The notes below the pieces were generated by a model. That model was given only the letters and a program-made list of their open reading frames with translations, had not been told where the DNA came from and ran no database searches. The position numbers and the translations under genes are program-made. Of a DNA stretch of 64,000 nucleotides, positions 1-9,346 are shown piece by piece (within the stretch, counting starts at the first letter, position 1; each line of letters opens with the position of its first letter). This stretch comes from Mesostigma viride (taxonomy: Eukaryota; Streptophyta; Mesostigmatophyceae; Mesostigmatales; Mesostigmataceae): contig RPFO01000027.1 of the NCBI GenBank assembly GCA_009746045.1, positions 4,425,608 to 4,489,607 of the forward strand, written 5' to 3'.

Positions 1-1818
1 TACGTGGCACCCGGCACCGCAGGAAAATCTACCGTAAGAGCATCTGAGGCCATAATGCCCAGAGGCGGAGGGTAAGCCCACTGGAACCCGCCGTAGGTGT
101 CCAAGTCATTGTGGCGCGCGCCCAGCGTACAGGACGCGCCGAACCAGGATCTCACCCTGGAACACCGGATCAGCTAAAATAACCATGTCGAAAGGAGGCC
201 GATCAGTCTCAACTGGTAGGTTACGGTCCCGCGGCGCCCGACACACCTGGGAAACCCGTAGGACATGGGCGAAATGGCAGCTCGGCGGAGGCGCGCGGCA
301 GGTCACACTGGCGGCAAGCGAGCGCAGACATACCATACCCAAAGACAGGCGTGTCGCGCGACTCCGGAGTCGCATGCACCACAGAAGGGGCCCGATCCCG
401 ATCGCCCTCTGACAACTCCCGAAGGGAATCGGCAGCGCGGGTGGCGCGCGGGTCAGAGCCACTGGACCGAACAACCGCAGCCAAAGACCGCGGGGCCGAA
501 GGGCAGGGGCCGACGAAGGGGTAGGAACCGGCACAGGCGCAGAAGGGCCGGTACAACAGGGGGCCGCGTCGGACCCGATGCCGCAGGGGGTCGCGACGGA
601 CCCGCCTCCGCAACTGGCGCGCCGGTCTCTGGGGGCGGAGCACCACCAGGCCACATGTTGAAAAGGGCCCGTGGGGACAGGCAATCCGGCATACGACTGG
701 TTACCGTCCAAGCTCCAGTCAGGCACCGGGATCCTCTGCGGAGGACCGCCCTCCCAAAGCCTGGGAAGACCGCCCGGGTCGCTGAAGAAACCCCGCGAGG
801 GCGGCGCTGACGTGGTGGGCGGCTCGGACGCGGCGGCGCGGGCGCTGCCACTGGGACGGCGGACTCGCGCCGAGGCGCAGGTACGTCAGTAGCAGGCGCA
901 GAGGTAGCCGAAGGCGTAGGAGCGCAGCACAGAGGGAACCGCAGCCGCCGAGGGCTCGCGCGCACAGACGGACCCGTAGACGTCGAGGCGACCGAAGGGG
1001 AAGGGGGCACAGCTGCAACAGACACCCCACCTGGCGTGGCTGGAGCGTGCGCCTGGGCCGCCATGAAGGCCCCGAAGGCCGCCGTCAGGGACTGGATCTG
1101 CGCCTGCATCGCAGAAACTGTCGCCGCAAGAGGATCAGGCTCACGACCAGAGCCCGAAGGGGTAGGCTCCACCGATGCGCACAGGACCGACCTCGGTGAA
1201 GACGGGACAGGGGAAGGCGCCGACACTGAAGAGGAGGACGCCGCAGGGGAGGCCGAATACTCAGGGGAATACTGCGCCTCTACCGGCGCGTCCGTAGGGT
1301 AGGGTCCCAATCCTACGCCCGCGTTCTGGTCTGCTATCTCCATGAACTCTACGGCCCGTAAAGGTCGCAGGGGTTCTCATCATTTCCGCATCACCCTCGG
1401 CCGGAAGCCAGGGGAACACTCCCGTAGGCAGGACGGCCCACAGGGGTAGAAAGGTAGGAAAACACCCTGGGGCACTGGAGAATCGCAGCTATCTGTCCCA
1501 GGGCTGGACAGCTGGAGCCACATTCTAGCAAACAGTGGCCGGCATCGTCGAACCCGTGCAAAACAAGCTGATGCGGTTCAGCAGGGGAAGGACCGTACCA
1601 CGTGACCCCGAAGAGAGCCGCCCTGACTAGCCCGCATGCTGGGCCTGGAGGGCCGGATGCACGACGCCACCCGGGAAACTAGACCGTGACACCCAACGGC
1701 CCGGAAGGGCCTCGAAGTACAGCTCAGGGTCCGGTAGGGGCAGGGACGGCAGCGGGCTCTCAGCCGGAGGGGTAGGCTCTGACATGACGGCTGCGGAGGG
1801 GAGGGGACAACCAACCAC
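1..1818 (-). pseudogene. Frame-broken coding relic, possibly the 5' part of a third retroelement
   Basis: Reading the minus strand from an ATG at 1818 (or in-frame at 1785), coding-like sequence passes through several frames. A first block (to about 1625) contains PELYFEALPGRW. After a one-base shift a second block reads FGVTWYGPSPAEPHQ and GHCLLECGSSCPAL (about 1620-1400). A third block, from about 1375, runs through VEFMEIADQNAG into a Pro/Ser-rich 296-residue frame (to 453) with a short helical stretch, MQAQIQSLTAAFGAFMAAQ. Further left a different frame reads DMVILADPVFQGEILVRR (about 120-190) and the coding feel continues to the window edge. I do not recognise a domain. The Pro/Ser-rich style and helical segment resemble the N-terminal part of a gag, but this is only inference. 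The indels make it a relic, and it starts directly where element A stops. Confidence 0.4.
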
Positions 1819-1870
1819 CCGTCGACAGCAGACATAACATAAGAGAGGAGAAGCCTACAACTAGAGCTTG

Positions 1871-1885
1871 TGCAGGGTTTTATAT
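1871..1885 (-). promoter_or_regulatory. TATA-like box upstream of the minus-strand relic
   Basis: On the minus strand this reads ATATAAAACCCTGCA, about 55-85 nt upstream of the ATG at 1818, a plausible TATA position. The same 15 bases occur in the same orientation at 23045-23059, so it may be part of a dispersed promoter or repeat. Confidence 0.35.
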
Positions 1886-1910
1886 TCCTGCAGCAGGCGA
1901 CTACACCCAT

Positions 1911-4900
1911 CTAGCTCACTCTCCGTATACCAACCTTATCTACTTCACTACGAGCATACATCCACTTCACTTTATACTGACGCTGGGTACCGCGGCCCTT
2001 TTTGATATCTCTATGGGCCACGATGCTTTCTACTTCGTCTTCTACTTCCCCAGTGTCAGGGTTATGCTCTAAAGGGGCAGGCGCTAACTCCCTGCCAGCG
2101 AACGTACTAGGATGGTACAGTTTAAGCTGGCTCCTATGGAAGGTGTTTGAATGCGTTTGCCAAGAGGTAGGGATATCGACTTTATATAAGAAATTTCCTA
2201 CCCTAGACAACACATGGAAGGGTCCTAAGAAGGCGGGCCTAAGTTTGACCTTCAGTTCTGCTTCAAACTTATGAGCAAAACGGCCAACACGGGGGCCTTC
2301 TACTAATACTAGATCTCCTATTTCTATCTCAGGTGCTCGTCTATCTAAGGAGGCACGCAACCTAGCAAGGTACTTAGCCTGAGCTTTTTGGTACCCTGAG
2401 ATCGCGTGGTCATGAGCAGTTTTCATTCTATCTAGTAAGGACTGTACACCTTCTACAGTATCTCGGGACACATCATCCTTGTCCCGTAGAGGACTAGCTA
2501 AGAGAGAGGTAGGGGTAAGGGGCTGTCTACCAGTATCTAAGAAGAAGGGCGTATATCCATGCGCAGCTTGGGGACAATTGTTGAGGGAGAACTCTACCAA
2601 ACATAAATAATCCTCCCAATCACTACCCGAGCCATTAACATAGTGCCTAAGCGCTTCTTCTACTACTCTATTAAGACGCTCTACTAAATGAGAGGAGGAG
2701 GAGTGGTAGGCAGTACCGTAGGTAACCTTGGTACCGATGGCAGCGAAAAACTGCTGCCAAAAATCTGAGGTAAATAATTTATCCTTATCACTAATAAACT
2801 GCCTACTCAATCCATGATATCTATATACATTATTGAGGTATAGGCGTGCGCAATCACGTGCGGTGAGTTCTAAAGGACACGGCACAAGATGGCACATACG
2901 AGTAAAACGATCTATGAACACAAGGATTTGGGCATTGCCCCTATCATTCTTTCTAAAAGGTCCTACAAAATCCATCATGATAGAATCCCAAGGCATGATG
3001 GGGTCAGGCAAGGTCCTAGGTTCTGCTATCTGTCCTACATTATTGGGTTTCATTTCCTGGCAAGATTGACAAGTTCTAACATACTCATCTACATCCTTAT
3101 AAAGGGAAGGCCAGTAATAAGAGCGGGCTACTAGGTCCCGTACCCGTTTACCACCCTGATGAGCAGCTAAGTCATGCAACTCAAAGAGCAAGGAGGAGCG
3201 ACAGATAGGAGGGACATACAGGCGCCATTGAGGGGGAGAATCTGCTATCTGCACATATAAAAACCCACCTACAAATTTACAAGGGTGCTTGCCTAATTGT
3301 TGGGGATGTGCAGCAATGGCAGCTAATGCTTCCGGCTCAGTGGCCGTAAATCTACTAATAAGGCGTTCAAGATCAGAGGTAGGCATCGCTACAGAAGTAT
3401 CCAGAACAGGTTTAAAGAGATCTCCTACCGCCTTGCCAAAGAGAAGGGGAGGTCCTAGAGGGACTACGTTTTCATAAGACTTTCCTGACCTAGTCGCTAT
3501 ATGGCTAAGCGGTATAGAAATTTTATTTTTCCCCTCCCCCCCCACCGAGGCCACGGGAAGGGCCTCACACGGGAGAGAGAGTCCTACGTGAGAAAGGAGA
3601 TCAGGCATGCGAACAGCTGTATGAAAGAGGTAGGCATAGGATTCATCATCAGGTAGTTCACCATAAGGGGTTACACCCATAGTAGTAGGAACTAGAGTAG
3701 TATTGAGAACATCAAGGTCCTCGAAGAAGGAATAGTCTGCACGACGAGAGAGTGCATCTGGTACTATGTTATCTACACCCTTGACATACTGAAGTTTAAA
3801 AGGGGAAAACTGTGCTAAAAATTCCATCCAGCGCGCTTGCCGAGGGGTAAGGTTGGGTTGGGAGAGAAGATGGGTAAGGGGACGATGATCCGTTTGGATA
3901 ACTAACCTATAAGGATCTAGCTCACAGGGTTCATTCAGGCAGACATCAAATTGAGCACCTTTAAGGAAGTGCTGCCACGCGTGGCAACAATACACCACAG
4001 CTAAGAGTTCCTGCTGGTGTACGGGATAGTTACGCTCCGCAGGGAGCATTGTCCTAGAGATATACTCAATTGGCTGTAAGCCCTGACCCTGATCCTGGAG
4101 AAGGACACCACCTATAGCTACTTTACTAGCATCTGTAGCCACAACAAAGGGTTTAGTAGTATCCGGTAGGATGAGTACAGGAGGGGAAAGGAGTAGGGAT
4201 TTTAGGCACTGAAAAGCCGACTGACATTCACTACTCCAAACAAAGGGGATATCCTTCTTTAATAAATGATTAATAGGGGCTGCTATAGTTGCGAAACGCG
4301 GGATAAAACGCCTATAGTAAGAAGCAATTCCTAGGAAACTACGTACACCTTTAACGTCGGTAGGAGTAGGCCATTCCTGAATTGACTTAGTTTTATCCGG
4401 GTCGGTAGCGACCCCGGCATCTGACAGAACGTGCCCTAAAAATGGGACACTCCTACCCGAACGCACTTTAGCACGGCGCGCCCACAAAGAATTTTCAGCC
4501 ATTATTTCTAATACTTTCTTTAAATCACGTAGGTGCGTTTCAAAATCAGGAGAGTAAATAAGAATATCATCTAAGTAAGCTTGAGCACAAGAACGGTCAT
4601 GCTCAGATAAAGAAACAGAGGAGAAGGAAGGATCCTTTAGATCAGAGGACACCTGAGGAAGGTGAGAATTTCCCATAACAGGTCTAAGCACTTCATTCAT
4701 TAACATTTGAAAAGAGGCAGGCGAGTTACAGAGTCCCATAGCCGCTACTCTAAACTGGTAATGACCAAAAGGGGTAGCAAAGGCGGTTTTATGGCAATCC
4801 TCAGGAGCTATCCGCAACTGCCAAAAACCATCCGCACAATCCAGTACTGTGAAACAAGTGGAACCTTTAACCTTATTAAATATATCATCAATACGAGGTA

Positions 4901-4934
4901 GAGGGTATTTAGACTTCACAGTAATATCATTCAA
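1911..4934 (-). CDS. pol: Ty3/gypsy pol: RT (C-terminal part), RNase H, integrase, partial chromodomain
   Basis: Reverse transcribes element RNA and integrates the cDNA. In this 1007-residue frame: RT palm with FWQLRIAPEDCHKTAF (about residues 37-52), the motif-B region LCNSPASFQMLMN (68-80), catalytic YLDD (120-123) and FLGH (165-168). RNase H has TDAS (267-270), an ELLAVVY region and QTDHRPLTHLL (about 348). Integrase has an H587-x4-H592 / C622-x2-C625 zinc site and a catalytic triad read as D655, D716 and E752. The C-terminus begins like a chromodomain (VEDEVESIV..YKVKW) but lacks the TWEP part. The first RT motifs lie in another frame upstream; a one-base deletion near 5000 separates them, so the ATG at 4934 is not the true start. 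Two oddities: about 25 extra residues between motif B and YLDD (residues 87-118), and SSSSHLVERLNR at the third catalytic site where relatives usually have a DGQTER-type sequence. Confidence 0.9.
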   Translation of the reverse strand: MNDITVKSKYPLPRIDDIFNKVKGSTCFTVLDCADGFWQLRIAPEDCHKTAFATPFGHYQFRVAAMGLCNSPASFQMLMNEVLRPVMGNSHLPQVSSDLKDPSFSSVSLSEHDRSCAQAYLDDILIYSPDFETHLRDLKKVLEIMAENSLWARRAKVRSGRSVPFLGHVLSDAGVATDPDKTKSIQEWPTPTDVKGVRSFLGIASYYRRFIPRFATIAAPINHLLKKDIPFVWSSECQSAFQCLKSLLLSPPVLILPDTTKPFVVATDASKVAIGGVLLQDQGQGLQPIEYISRTMLPAERNYPVHQQELLAVVYCCHAWQHFLKGAQFDVCLNEPCELDPYRLVIQTDHRPLTHLLSQPNLTPRQARWMEFLAQFSPFKLQYVKGVDNIVPDALSRRADYSFFEDLDVLNTTLVPTTMGVTPYGELPDDESYAYLFHTAVRMPDLLSHVGLSLPCEALPVASVGGEGKNKISIPLSHIATRSGKSYENVVPLGPPLLFGKAVGDLFKPVLDTSVAMPTSDLERLISRFTATEPEALAAIAAHPQQLGKHPCKFVGGFLYVQIADSPPQWRLYVPPICRSSLLFELHDLAAHQGGKRVRDLVARSYYWPSLYKDVDEYVRTCQSCQEMKPNNVGQIAEPRTLPDPIMPWDSIMMDFVGPFRKNDRGNAQILVFIDRFTRMCHLVPCPLELTARDCARLYLNNVYRYHGLSRQFISDKDKLFTSDFWQQFFAAIGTKVTYGTAYHSSSSHLVERLNRVVEEALRHYVNGSGSDWEDYLCLVEFSLNNCPQAAHGYTPFFLDTGRQPLTPTSLLASPLRDKDDVSRDTVEGVQSLLDRMKTAHDHAISGYQKAQAKYLARLRASLDRRAPEIEIGDLVLVEGPRVGRFAHKFEAELKVKLRPAFLGPFHVLSRVGNFLYKVDIPTSWQTHSNTFHRSQLKLYHPSTFAGRELAPAPLEHNPDTGEVEDEVESIVAHRDIKKGRGTQRQYKVKWMYARSEVDKVGIRRVS

Positions 4935-4981
4935 CTTCCTATAATCAGTAACTAGGCGAAACTTGCCATTTGGCTTAGGAA

Positions 4982-5510
4982 CTAACAGGACACCAGCTGA
5001 GTAGGGGAGTTACTAGGCTCTATCAATCCTGCTTCTAATAATGACACTAAAATCTGTTTTAGTTCCTTTAACTCGGTAGGGCCCATTCTATACATCGGAG
5101 AGTGCGTAGGAACTGCACCGTCCTTGATAACTACACGGTGTAAAACAGAACGAGGAGGAGGATAAGAAGGAGTCTTTTCTTCAAAAACCTTTGAGGAATC
5201 TATCACAGCCATGTATCTTACTATTTCATTTTCAGTAAATCCCACTCCTATTGTATCCACTGTGTTTATATCTATATCCACACTATTATTAGTGATAGGT
5301 ATCTCCTGTACTTCTAACTGAAGGAACATACATAATAAATATCCATATTCCTTTAGTTCAGAACGCAACTCATCATTGGACATTAATACTTCAGGTATAG
5401 GTCTTACAGGAGGATCAACAGGTGTAGGAGGAGTAATATCTACCAAGGATAAATTTTCCAATCTATAATGACGTTCCGGTACCCAGTAAGAGCTATCTGG
5501 AAACCAATGA
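4982..5510 (-). pseudogene. pol: Element A RT N-terminal segment, frameshifted at both ends
   Basis: This frame aligns with the PR-RT linker and first RT motifs of element B: WFPDSSYWVPE (near 5500) matches B's WFPDGSFWCPD, PPPRSVLHRV matches PPNRSVLHRV, and SPMYRMGPTELKELKQIL matches SPMYRMGPVELVELKKIL. It breaks at SNSP, where B continues YSAG/FSAGVLLVPKP. The DNA here reads SNSP then TQLVSC-stop, and restoring one base would return the frame, so a single-nucleotide deletion near 5000 is the simplest explanation. A second one-base change near 5500 separates it from the protease frame upstream. The ATG at 5461 is incidental. Confidence 0.8.
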
Positions 5511-5990
5511 CCATGGTATCATAATTAATAGTAATCTTATTATCCTGGTGCCAATCTAATCCTAGTAATACATCAGCGGTAGTGATAGGGCCTATAGTGG
5601 CCGTCAGGTTGACAGTACGTCCTTGTATAACCATGGGAAGGGACACCGTACCCGGGGAATGACTGGTGCGACCATCAGCATAATGAACAGTGACGGGTTT
5701 GGTGTGAGGGGTAGGGACTAGTCCTAAACGCCTAACTAGGGCCTCGCTCACAAAGGAGCTAGCCGCACCGCTATCTACCAACACAGAGACATTCAAGAGT
5801 TCATCAGCATGCAAGAAAGGGTCTACAACAGTGTGAGGGACGGTTAAACCACCATTCAAGAACATAAGAGGACGCACACGTAGTGGTAGGGAAGATTCAG
5901 CTCCTACAGAGGTTATAAAAACAGGCAGGCAAAAATTTTTATCTGGGGTACTATCTAAGGACCTGTCCAGGTTACCCCCGGCTGACAGGC
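5440..5990 (-). CDS. pro: Element A retropepsin-like aspartic protease
   Basis: Processes the Gag-Pol polyprotein. The active-site motif is VLVDSGAASSFVSEALV (DSGA, near 5775), followed by a flap-like region and VLLGLDWH, the usual ILGxDW-type second motif of Ty3/gypsy proteases. The frame is open from the end of gag (5990) without an ATG, in the -1 frame relative to gag, so it was probably expressed as a fusion. A run just before the gag stop reads G GGG GGG in the gag frame, a sequence that can serve as a -1 slip site. True homology ends near 5505; the last residues to 5440 are out of frame after an indel. Confidence 0.8.
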
Positions 5991-7025
5991 CTACTGTTCC
6001 CCCTCCCCCCCCAAATCCATAGGAACTAACCCCGAAGAAGACCCTGGCGAAAAAGCCACTGCTGGAGGGTCACGAGGGAGCGAAGAGGGTGCGGGAGCCT
6101 GATTATCATAGGGGAACCCTGGGGGCCCTGCCTGCACAGCATTCAGCCTACTAGGGGTAGCTGAGGGAATGCGTCCTGAAGTAGGACGAATAGGAGCACG
6201 CTGAGGGGTACGAGGAGGGCGAGCGTCGGGATGAGGGGGAGCACCCGAAAGGAACTTGGGGCACTCACGTTTAAGATGACCTACTTCCTTACAATGATAG
6301 CATGTGATATGAGAGACATCAAGGGCTGAAAGGTCAGTAACACAGATATCTAATTCTTCTACATAGGAGTTCTCCTCCTCAGGGGTAAGGATAATATTAT
6401 TAATACGGGAACGGGTAGGAAGAGAAGGGGTGGTGAAGAAATCTGCTACACGCAAGAGATGCTGGCGCACATGCTTGAGGGGCAGATCAGTAAAACGGTA
6501 GGCAGAGAACTGGCGCTTGACTTCACGTAATAAGGGTCTACTGAGGCCTTGGAGGAAGCGAGCACGTACTTCTGCACCCGACAAATCCCTAATTCGTACC
6601 ATCTGAGCATCAAACTCTTTCATATACTCCTTAAATGATTTAGTACCCTGCTGCAAGGTACCAAAGGCTAATCTATCCTGCCAATCTGAATCAGGAGGGA
6701 CTAAATGGTTCTCTAAACGCTTAAACAATTCTGCTACAGAGTTAGGGTAGGCATGAGAGGCCAAAGACTCACACTGAATGAGGTTAGCAAGCTCAGGAGT
6801 AATACAGGTTGTAAGATAGTGAGGAACTAATACAGCATCAGAAAGACGCCATCTATTATGATTCTGCCACGACTCCGTGTTCTGGGTAAGCAACATAATA
6901 AAGGTGAAAAACTGTTGAGGGGTAGACTTGACATCCAGCTTGGGAAGGTTAGCAAAGAGGGGAAGAGCAGGGGGCTTAGGGGGATTAGAAGAGTCAGTTT
7001 TTCCCATAGGGCCACTATCTTCCAC
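5991..7025 (-). CDS. gag: Element A Gag: capsid region and zinc knuckle
   Basis: Structural protein of the virus-like particle that packages element RNA. Of 344 residues, about 30-200 form the helical capsid-like part (LVPPDSDWQDRLAF and FKEYMKEFD align with LVPPDATLHERMAF and YREFLSKFE of element B). A retroviral zinc knuckle follows at C242-x2-C245-x4-H250-x4-C255, then a Pro-rich tail to the stop. The ORF opens with GTG/ATG just after the stop of the preceding ORF (7028) and in its -1 frame, so the product probably began further upstream. It is followed directly by the protease frame. Confidence 0.85.
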   Translation of the reverse strand: MEDSGPMGKTDSSNPPKPPALPLFANLPKLDVKSTPQQFFTFIMLLTQNTESWQNHNRWRLSDAVLVPHYLTTCITPELANLIQCESLASHAYPNSVAELFKRLENHLVPPDSDWQDRLAFGTLQQGTKSFKEYMKEFDAQMVRIRDLSGAEVRARFLQGLSRPLLREVKRQFSAYRFTDLPLKHVRQHLLRVADFFTTPSLPTRSRINNIILTPEEENSYVEELDICVTDLSALDVSHITCYHCKEVGHLKRECPKFLSGAPPHPDARPPRTPQRAPIRPTSGRIPSATPSRLNAVQAGPPGFPYDNQAPAPSSLPRDPPAVAFSPGSSSGLVPMDLGGEGEQ

Positions 7026-7027
7026 TG

Positions 7028-7429
7028 CTACATAAGCGGGATAGAAGGAAGGAAGAGGAAAGTCTTGGGTAGGGGTCTAGAAGGGGCCACCGTTTCAGGC
7101 TGGTGCCCATAAGAGAAGGGGACAGTATATTGCTCACGAAGAGAGGAATAGGCAAAATGATCATAATTTCTATCATCTAGGGGCATGGTGCTGAAATCAC
7201 TATTAACTTCTAAATCAGCCACACGGGTAGGGACCTGGGCTGCCTCATAGGCCGTCTCAGGGTAGGACCAGGAAGCAGGTGGGTAAAAGGGAACTGCACT
7301 AGGGCGCCCAGAAGGACCGACAGGGGCAGAGGCACGACCCGTGTTAAGAGCAGGCATGGAAGGCACAGGGTGGGAAGGAGGCCTAGAAACATTGTTAGTT
7401 AGTGAGGACCTGCTGGGGGGTTGAGCCAA
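7028..7429 (-). pseudogene. Element A gag N-terminal block 2
   Basis: An open frame of 133 residues rich in Pro and Ser, with a tyrosine/acidic stretch (DDRNYDHFAYSSLREQY). It ends 2 nt before the gag capsid ORF, in the +1 relation to it. Element B has an equivalent low-complexity ORF (13794-12823) in the same place and the same -1 step into its capsid ORF. It may be part of Gag after loss of one base, or a frameshift-joined N-domain. No domain is recognised. Confidence 0.5.
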
Positions 7430-7455
7430 GGTTGCAGGAGGGGCAGGGGCCTGGT

Positions 7456-7725
7456 TCAGGGTAAGGGAAGGGTCATCACTAAATCTGACTGCATACGTTG
7501 ACGTTGTTCATAGGTAGGAGGGGTAAGTGAGGGACGACGGCGACCACCAGCAATAGGAGAAGGAGGTGAGGTACGAAGATTACCTTGAGGAGTGAGATGG
7601 TGCACCGTTTCAAGTGAGTCCCGTCGGTTACCACGATTGTTGTTATGGTTGTTATTATTATTATTATTACTCATAGTAGGAGTATTGGTAGGTATAGGCG
7701 ACATGTTACCACCCACTGGATCCAT
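7456..7725 (-). CDS. Element A gag N-terminal block 1 (Asn-rich start)
   Basis: An 89-residue frame beginning MDPVGGNMSPIPTNTP, with a run of Asn residues broken by one His and a basic stretch (GNRRDSLETVHH, GGRRRPSLTPP). It lies 123 nt downstream of ORF0 and 27 nt upstream of the next block. The Asn run is encoded by an ATT/GTT microsatellite. It is probably the true Gag N-terminus, now separated from the capsid part by indels. Function cannot be assigned. Confidence 0.45.
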   Translation of the reverse strand: MDPVGGNMSPIPTNTPTMSNNNNNNNHNNNRGNRRDSLETVHHLTPQGNLRTSPPSPIAGGRRRPSLTPPTYEQRQRMQSDLVMTLPLP

Positions 7726-7848
7726 TTTTATTTAAGTAAATGATCAGAATCTAACTGAAAGCAACAAGGATAAAGGACAAGGCCTAATTTAAGGCAAGGA
7801 AAGAAAAGAAAAAGCTTTTAATGGCTTAAAAGAAGGAAACAATTTAAA

Positions 7849-8241
7849 TCAATCCTTTTTAACAACAGTAATGGATAGGGAACCGAATTCTAAGGTGAGA
7901 GGAGTATCTAAGCTAGATGAGGATGCAGCCCTCTTAGGGGGAGACGAAGGAGGGGTAGCAAAATCTAGAGCTTCTACAGGAGGGCGACCATGAGGAGTAG
8001 AACGTACGTGTAGGCCTAGATCTGATACACTATGGTCTATAAGGAATTGTTGAGCTTCCTCGAAGGTAACAAATTTCTTATACCTAATTACATTATATGT
8101 ACGATTTTGCACTATCTTCCTAGCATCTGACCAAGAGAGGAAAATGGCTGACCATTGAGGGGTAATAACTACGTAATATTTAGCTAAGCTATTATCACTA
8201 GATGAATGGGAAGGCGCAGTAAAAACACGACGTTGACTCAT
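7849..8241 (-). CDS. ORF0 of element A: RNase H1 N-terminal / viroplasmin-like domain protein
   Basis: A 130-residue protein encoded upstream of gag with its own ATG. Residues 21-70 (KYYVVITPQWSAIF, LSW at 35-37, YKKF at 54-57, EEAQQFLIDH at 61-70) fit the small fold shared by the RNase H1 N-terminal hybrid-binding domain and caulimovirus viroplasmin: YYVV strand, glycine/aromatic loop, SW, then a KKF-x-T-x-EEA helix. A Ser/Pro-rich linker follows, then the tail TLEFGSLSITVVKKD. Element B encodes a counterpart in the same position (13922-14260). That fold in RNase H1 binds RNA:DNA hybrids and double-stranded RNA; a role in reverse transcription or in translating downstream ORFs is inference. 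The frame is intact. Confidence 0.7.
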   Translation of the reverse strand: MSQRRVFTAPSHSSSDNSLAKYYVVITPQWSAIFLSWSDARKIVQNRTYNVIRYKKFVTFEEAQQFLIDHSVSDLGLHVRSTPHGRPPVEALDFATPPSSPPKRAASSSSLDTPLTLEFGSLSITVVKKD

Positions 8242-8900
8242 GATAACTCACCTGGTGGGTCTTGTGACGTCAAGCTAGACGGGGTAGGGGTAGGCGACTT
8301 AGCTGGACGATCTGGATCACCGAAAGAAGAATGAGGGCGGAATTGTCCAGCTCTCGTCCTAAGTCAGCGACCGGATAGTCCAGCGCTCGTCCTAACACAG
8401 CGACCCGTAACTCTGCGGGTGCGGCCGTCTAATAAAGCAGCAGCACAAGGAAAAAGGTGTAGGTACTGCGACGCTAATCGTCTCCGAACAGTAATACTCC
8501 CCTATCTAAGACAGGAAACAACCGTAAGCAGGAAAACAAGGCGAAGGACAGGCTAACTACGAAAGGATTTATCCGCTGCGAGCAGGTCTAGCATCTAGGT
8601 AGAGCGTGTCCCGAAACGGGCAGCACTACTCTCCTAGCTTGAAGGCGACCCGCCCATTACCTATCAAGGAAGTGTCGGCTTCTTGTTCCTGGACGCGGAA
8701 GGGGTCTTGAAAAGGTGTATGTGGCAAGGGATAGTCGTCTCGTTCTCTACCTACTGAAGTTCCTCCGGAACCATTGTTACGCCGCGGATATCTACCTCCA
8801 CCTCTACCTCTAATGGGCCTGATACTACCTAAACTGGTCAGGCCTCCTCTACTCAACCCTCTGGCGAAAGACGAACGTGACGGAGCTGATCTCAATGCAT
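8242..8900 (-). other. Element A leader region
   Basis: Between ORF0 and the presumed 5' LTR. It holds a repeated motif: GTCCAGC(T/G)CTCGTCCTAA followed by CAGCGACC, at about 8346-8367 and 8378-8403. An arginine/glycine-rich open frame at 8626-8895 (GRGGGRYPRRNNGSGG) lacks an ATG and is probably not a gene. Element B has an equally long repeat-bearing leader. Confidence 0.4.
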
Positions 8901-8907
8901 TAACGTA

Positions 8908-9346
8908 GTGTTACTATAATACGCCATACAACCATTTATCAAAACCCGTTTACTCCAGGAATAGAGGAAGGAAACACAACTACACTGCCGTGACCCAAGC
9001 CTAAATGTGTTAATTCATTTAACACACGCCGAGTGCACACACAAGGGGTAGAACGCGCATAAATGGTCACCAACGGTCCAACACGCTCGGGCCGACATGG
9101 CCCTCGCCTACAGATGCACGCTGGTCCACTACATCTACTGATGCACGCTGGTCCACTACATTCTACCACAGGATCAGGACCACTAGTAAAGTACGCGGCG
9201 CGGCGCCCAACGGCACCCAATGTACCACAGTACTGTTACGAGGACAATAATGTCCCGGTAGGAGCCTAAACGTAAACCTGGGGACAACCGAGGCAAAAGA
9301 CCTAATTTACGTCCGTAACTACAACGAATTGTTACGCGACGTAACT
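8908..9346 (-). repeat. Diverged LTR-like segment between elements A and B
   Basis: It begins TGTTAC and ends near GTTACGCGACGTAAC, resembling the ends of the element B LTR (TGTTACG...CGTAACA). Internal patches also resemble that LTR: GGGCCGACATGGCCCTC and a GCGGCGC-rich patch match GGGCCGACATCGACCCTC and GCGGCGCC in 15010-15592. A 22-24 bp direct repeat (GATGCACGCTGGTCCACTAC) occurs at 9114 and 9140. It could be the 5' LTR of A or a remnant 3' LTR of B. No primer-binding site is seen on its left side, so the assignment is tentative. Confidence 0.35.

Larger units (their letters stand above)
1911..9346 (-). mobile_element. Ty3/gypsy-type LTR retrotransposon A (degenerate)
   Basis: Minus-strand order: leader (8242 to about 8900), ORF0 (8241-7849), gag-N blocks (7725-7456, 7429-7028), gag capsid-zinc knuckle (7025-5991), protease (about 5990-5505), RT/RNase H/integrase/partial chromodomain (about 5505-1911). 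RT precedes RNase H and integrase, which is the Ty3/gypsy order. Three frame changes (near 7028, 5505 and 5000) and the absence of a recognisable 3' LTR show it is inactive. The 5' LTR is uncertain; 8908-9346 is the best candidate. Coding sequence is clearly more AT-rich than that of element B. Confidence 0.85.

Noticed and set aside
8626-8895. 89-codon Arg/Gly-rich frame in the element A leader
   Set aside because: No ATG, no counterpart in element B, and a composition expected by chance.
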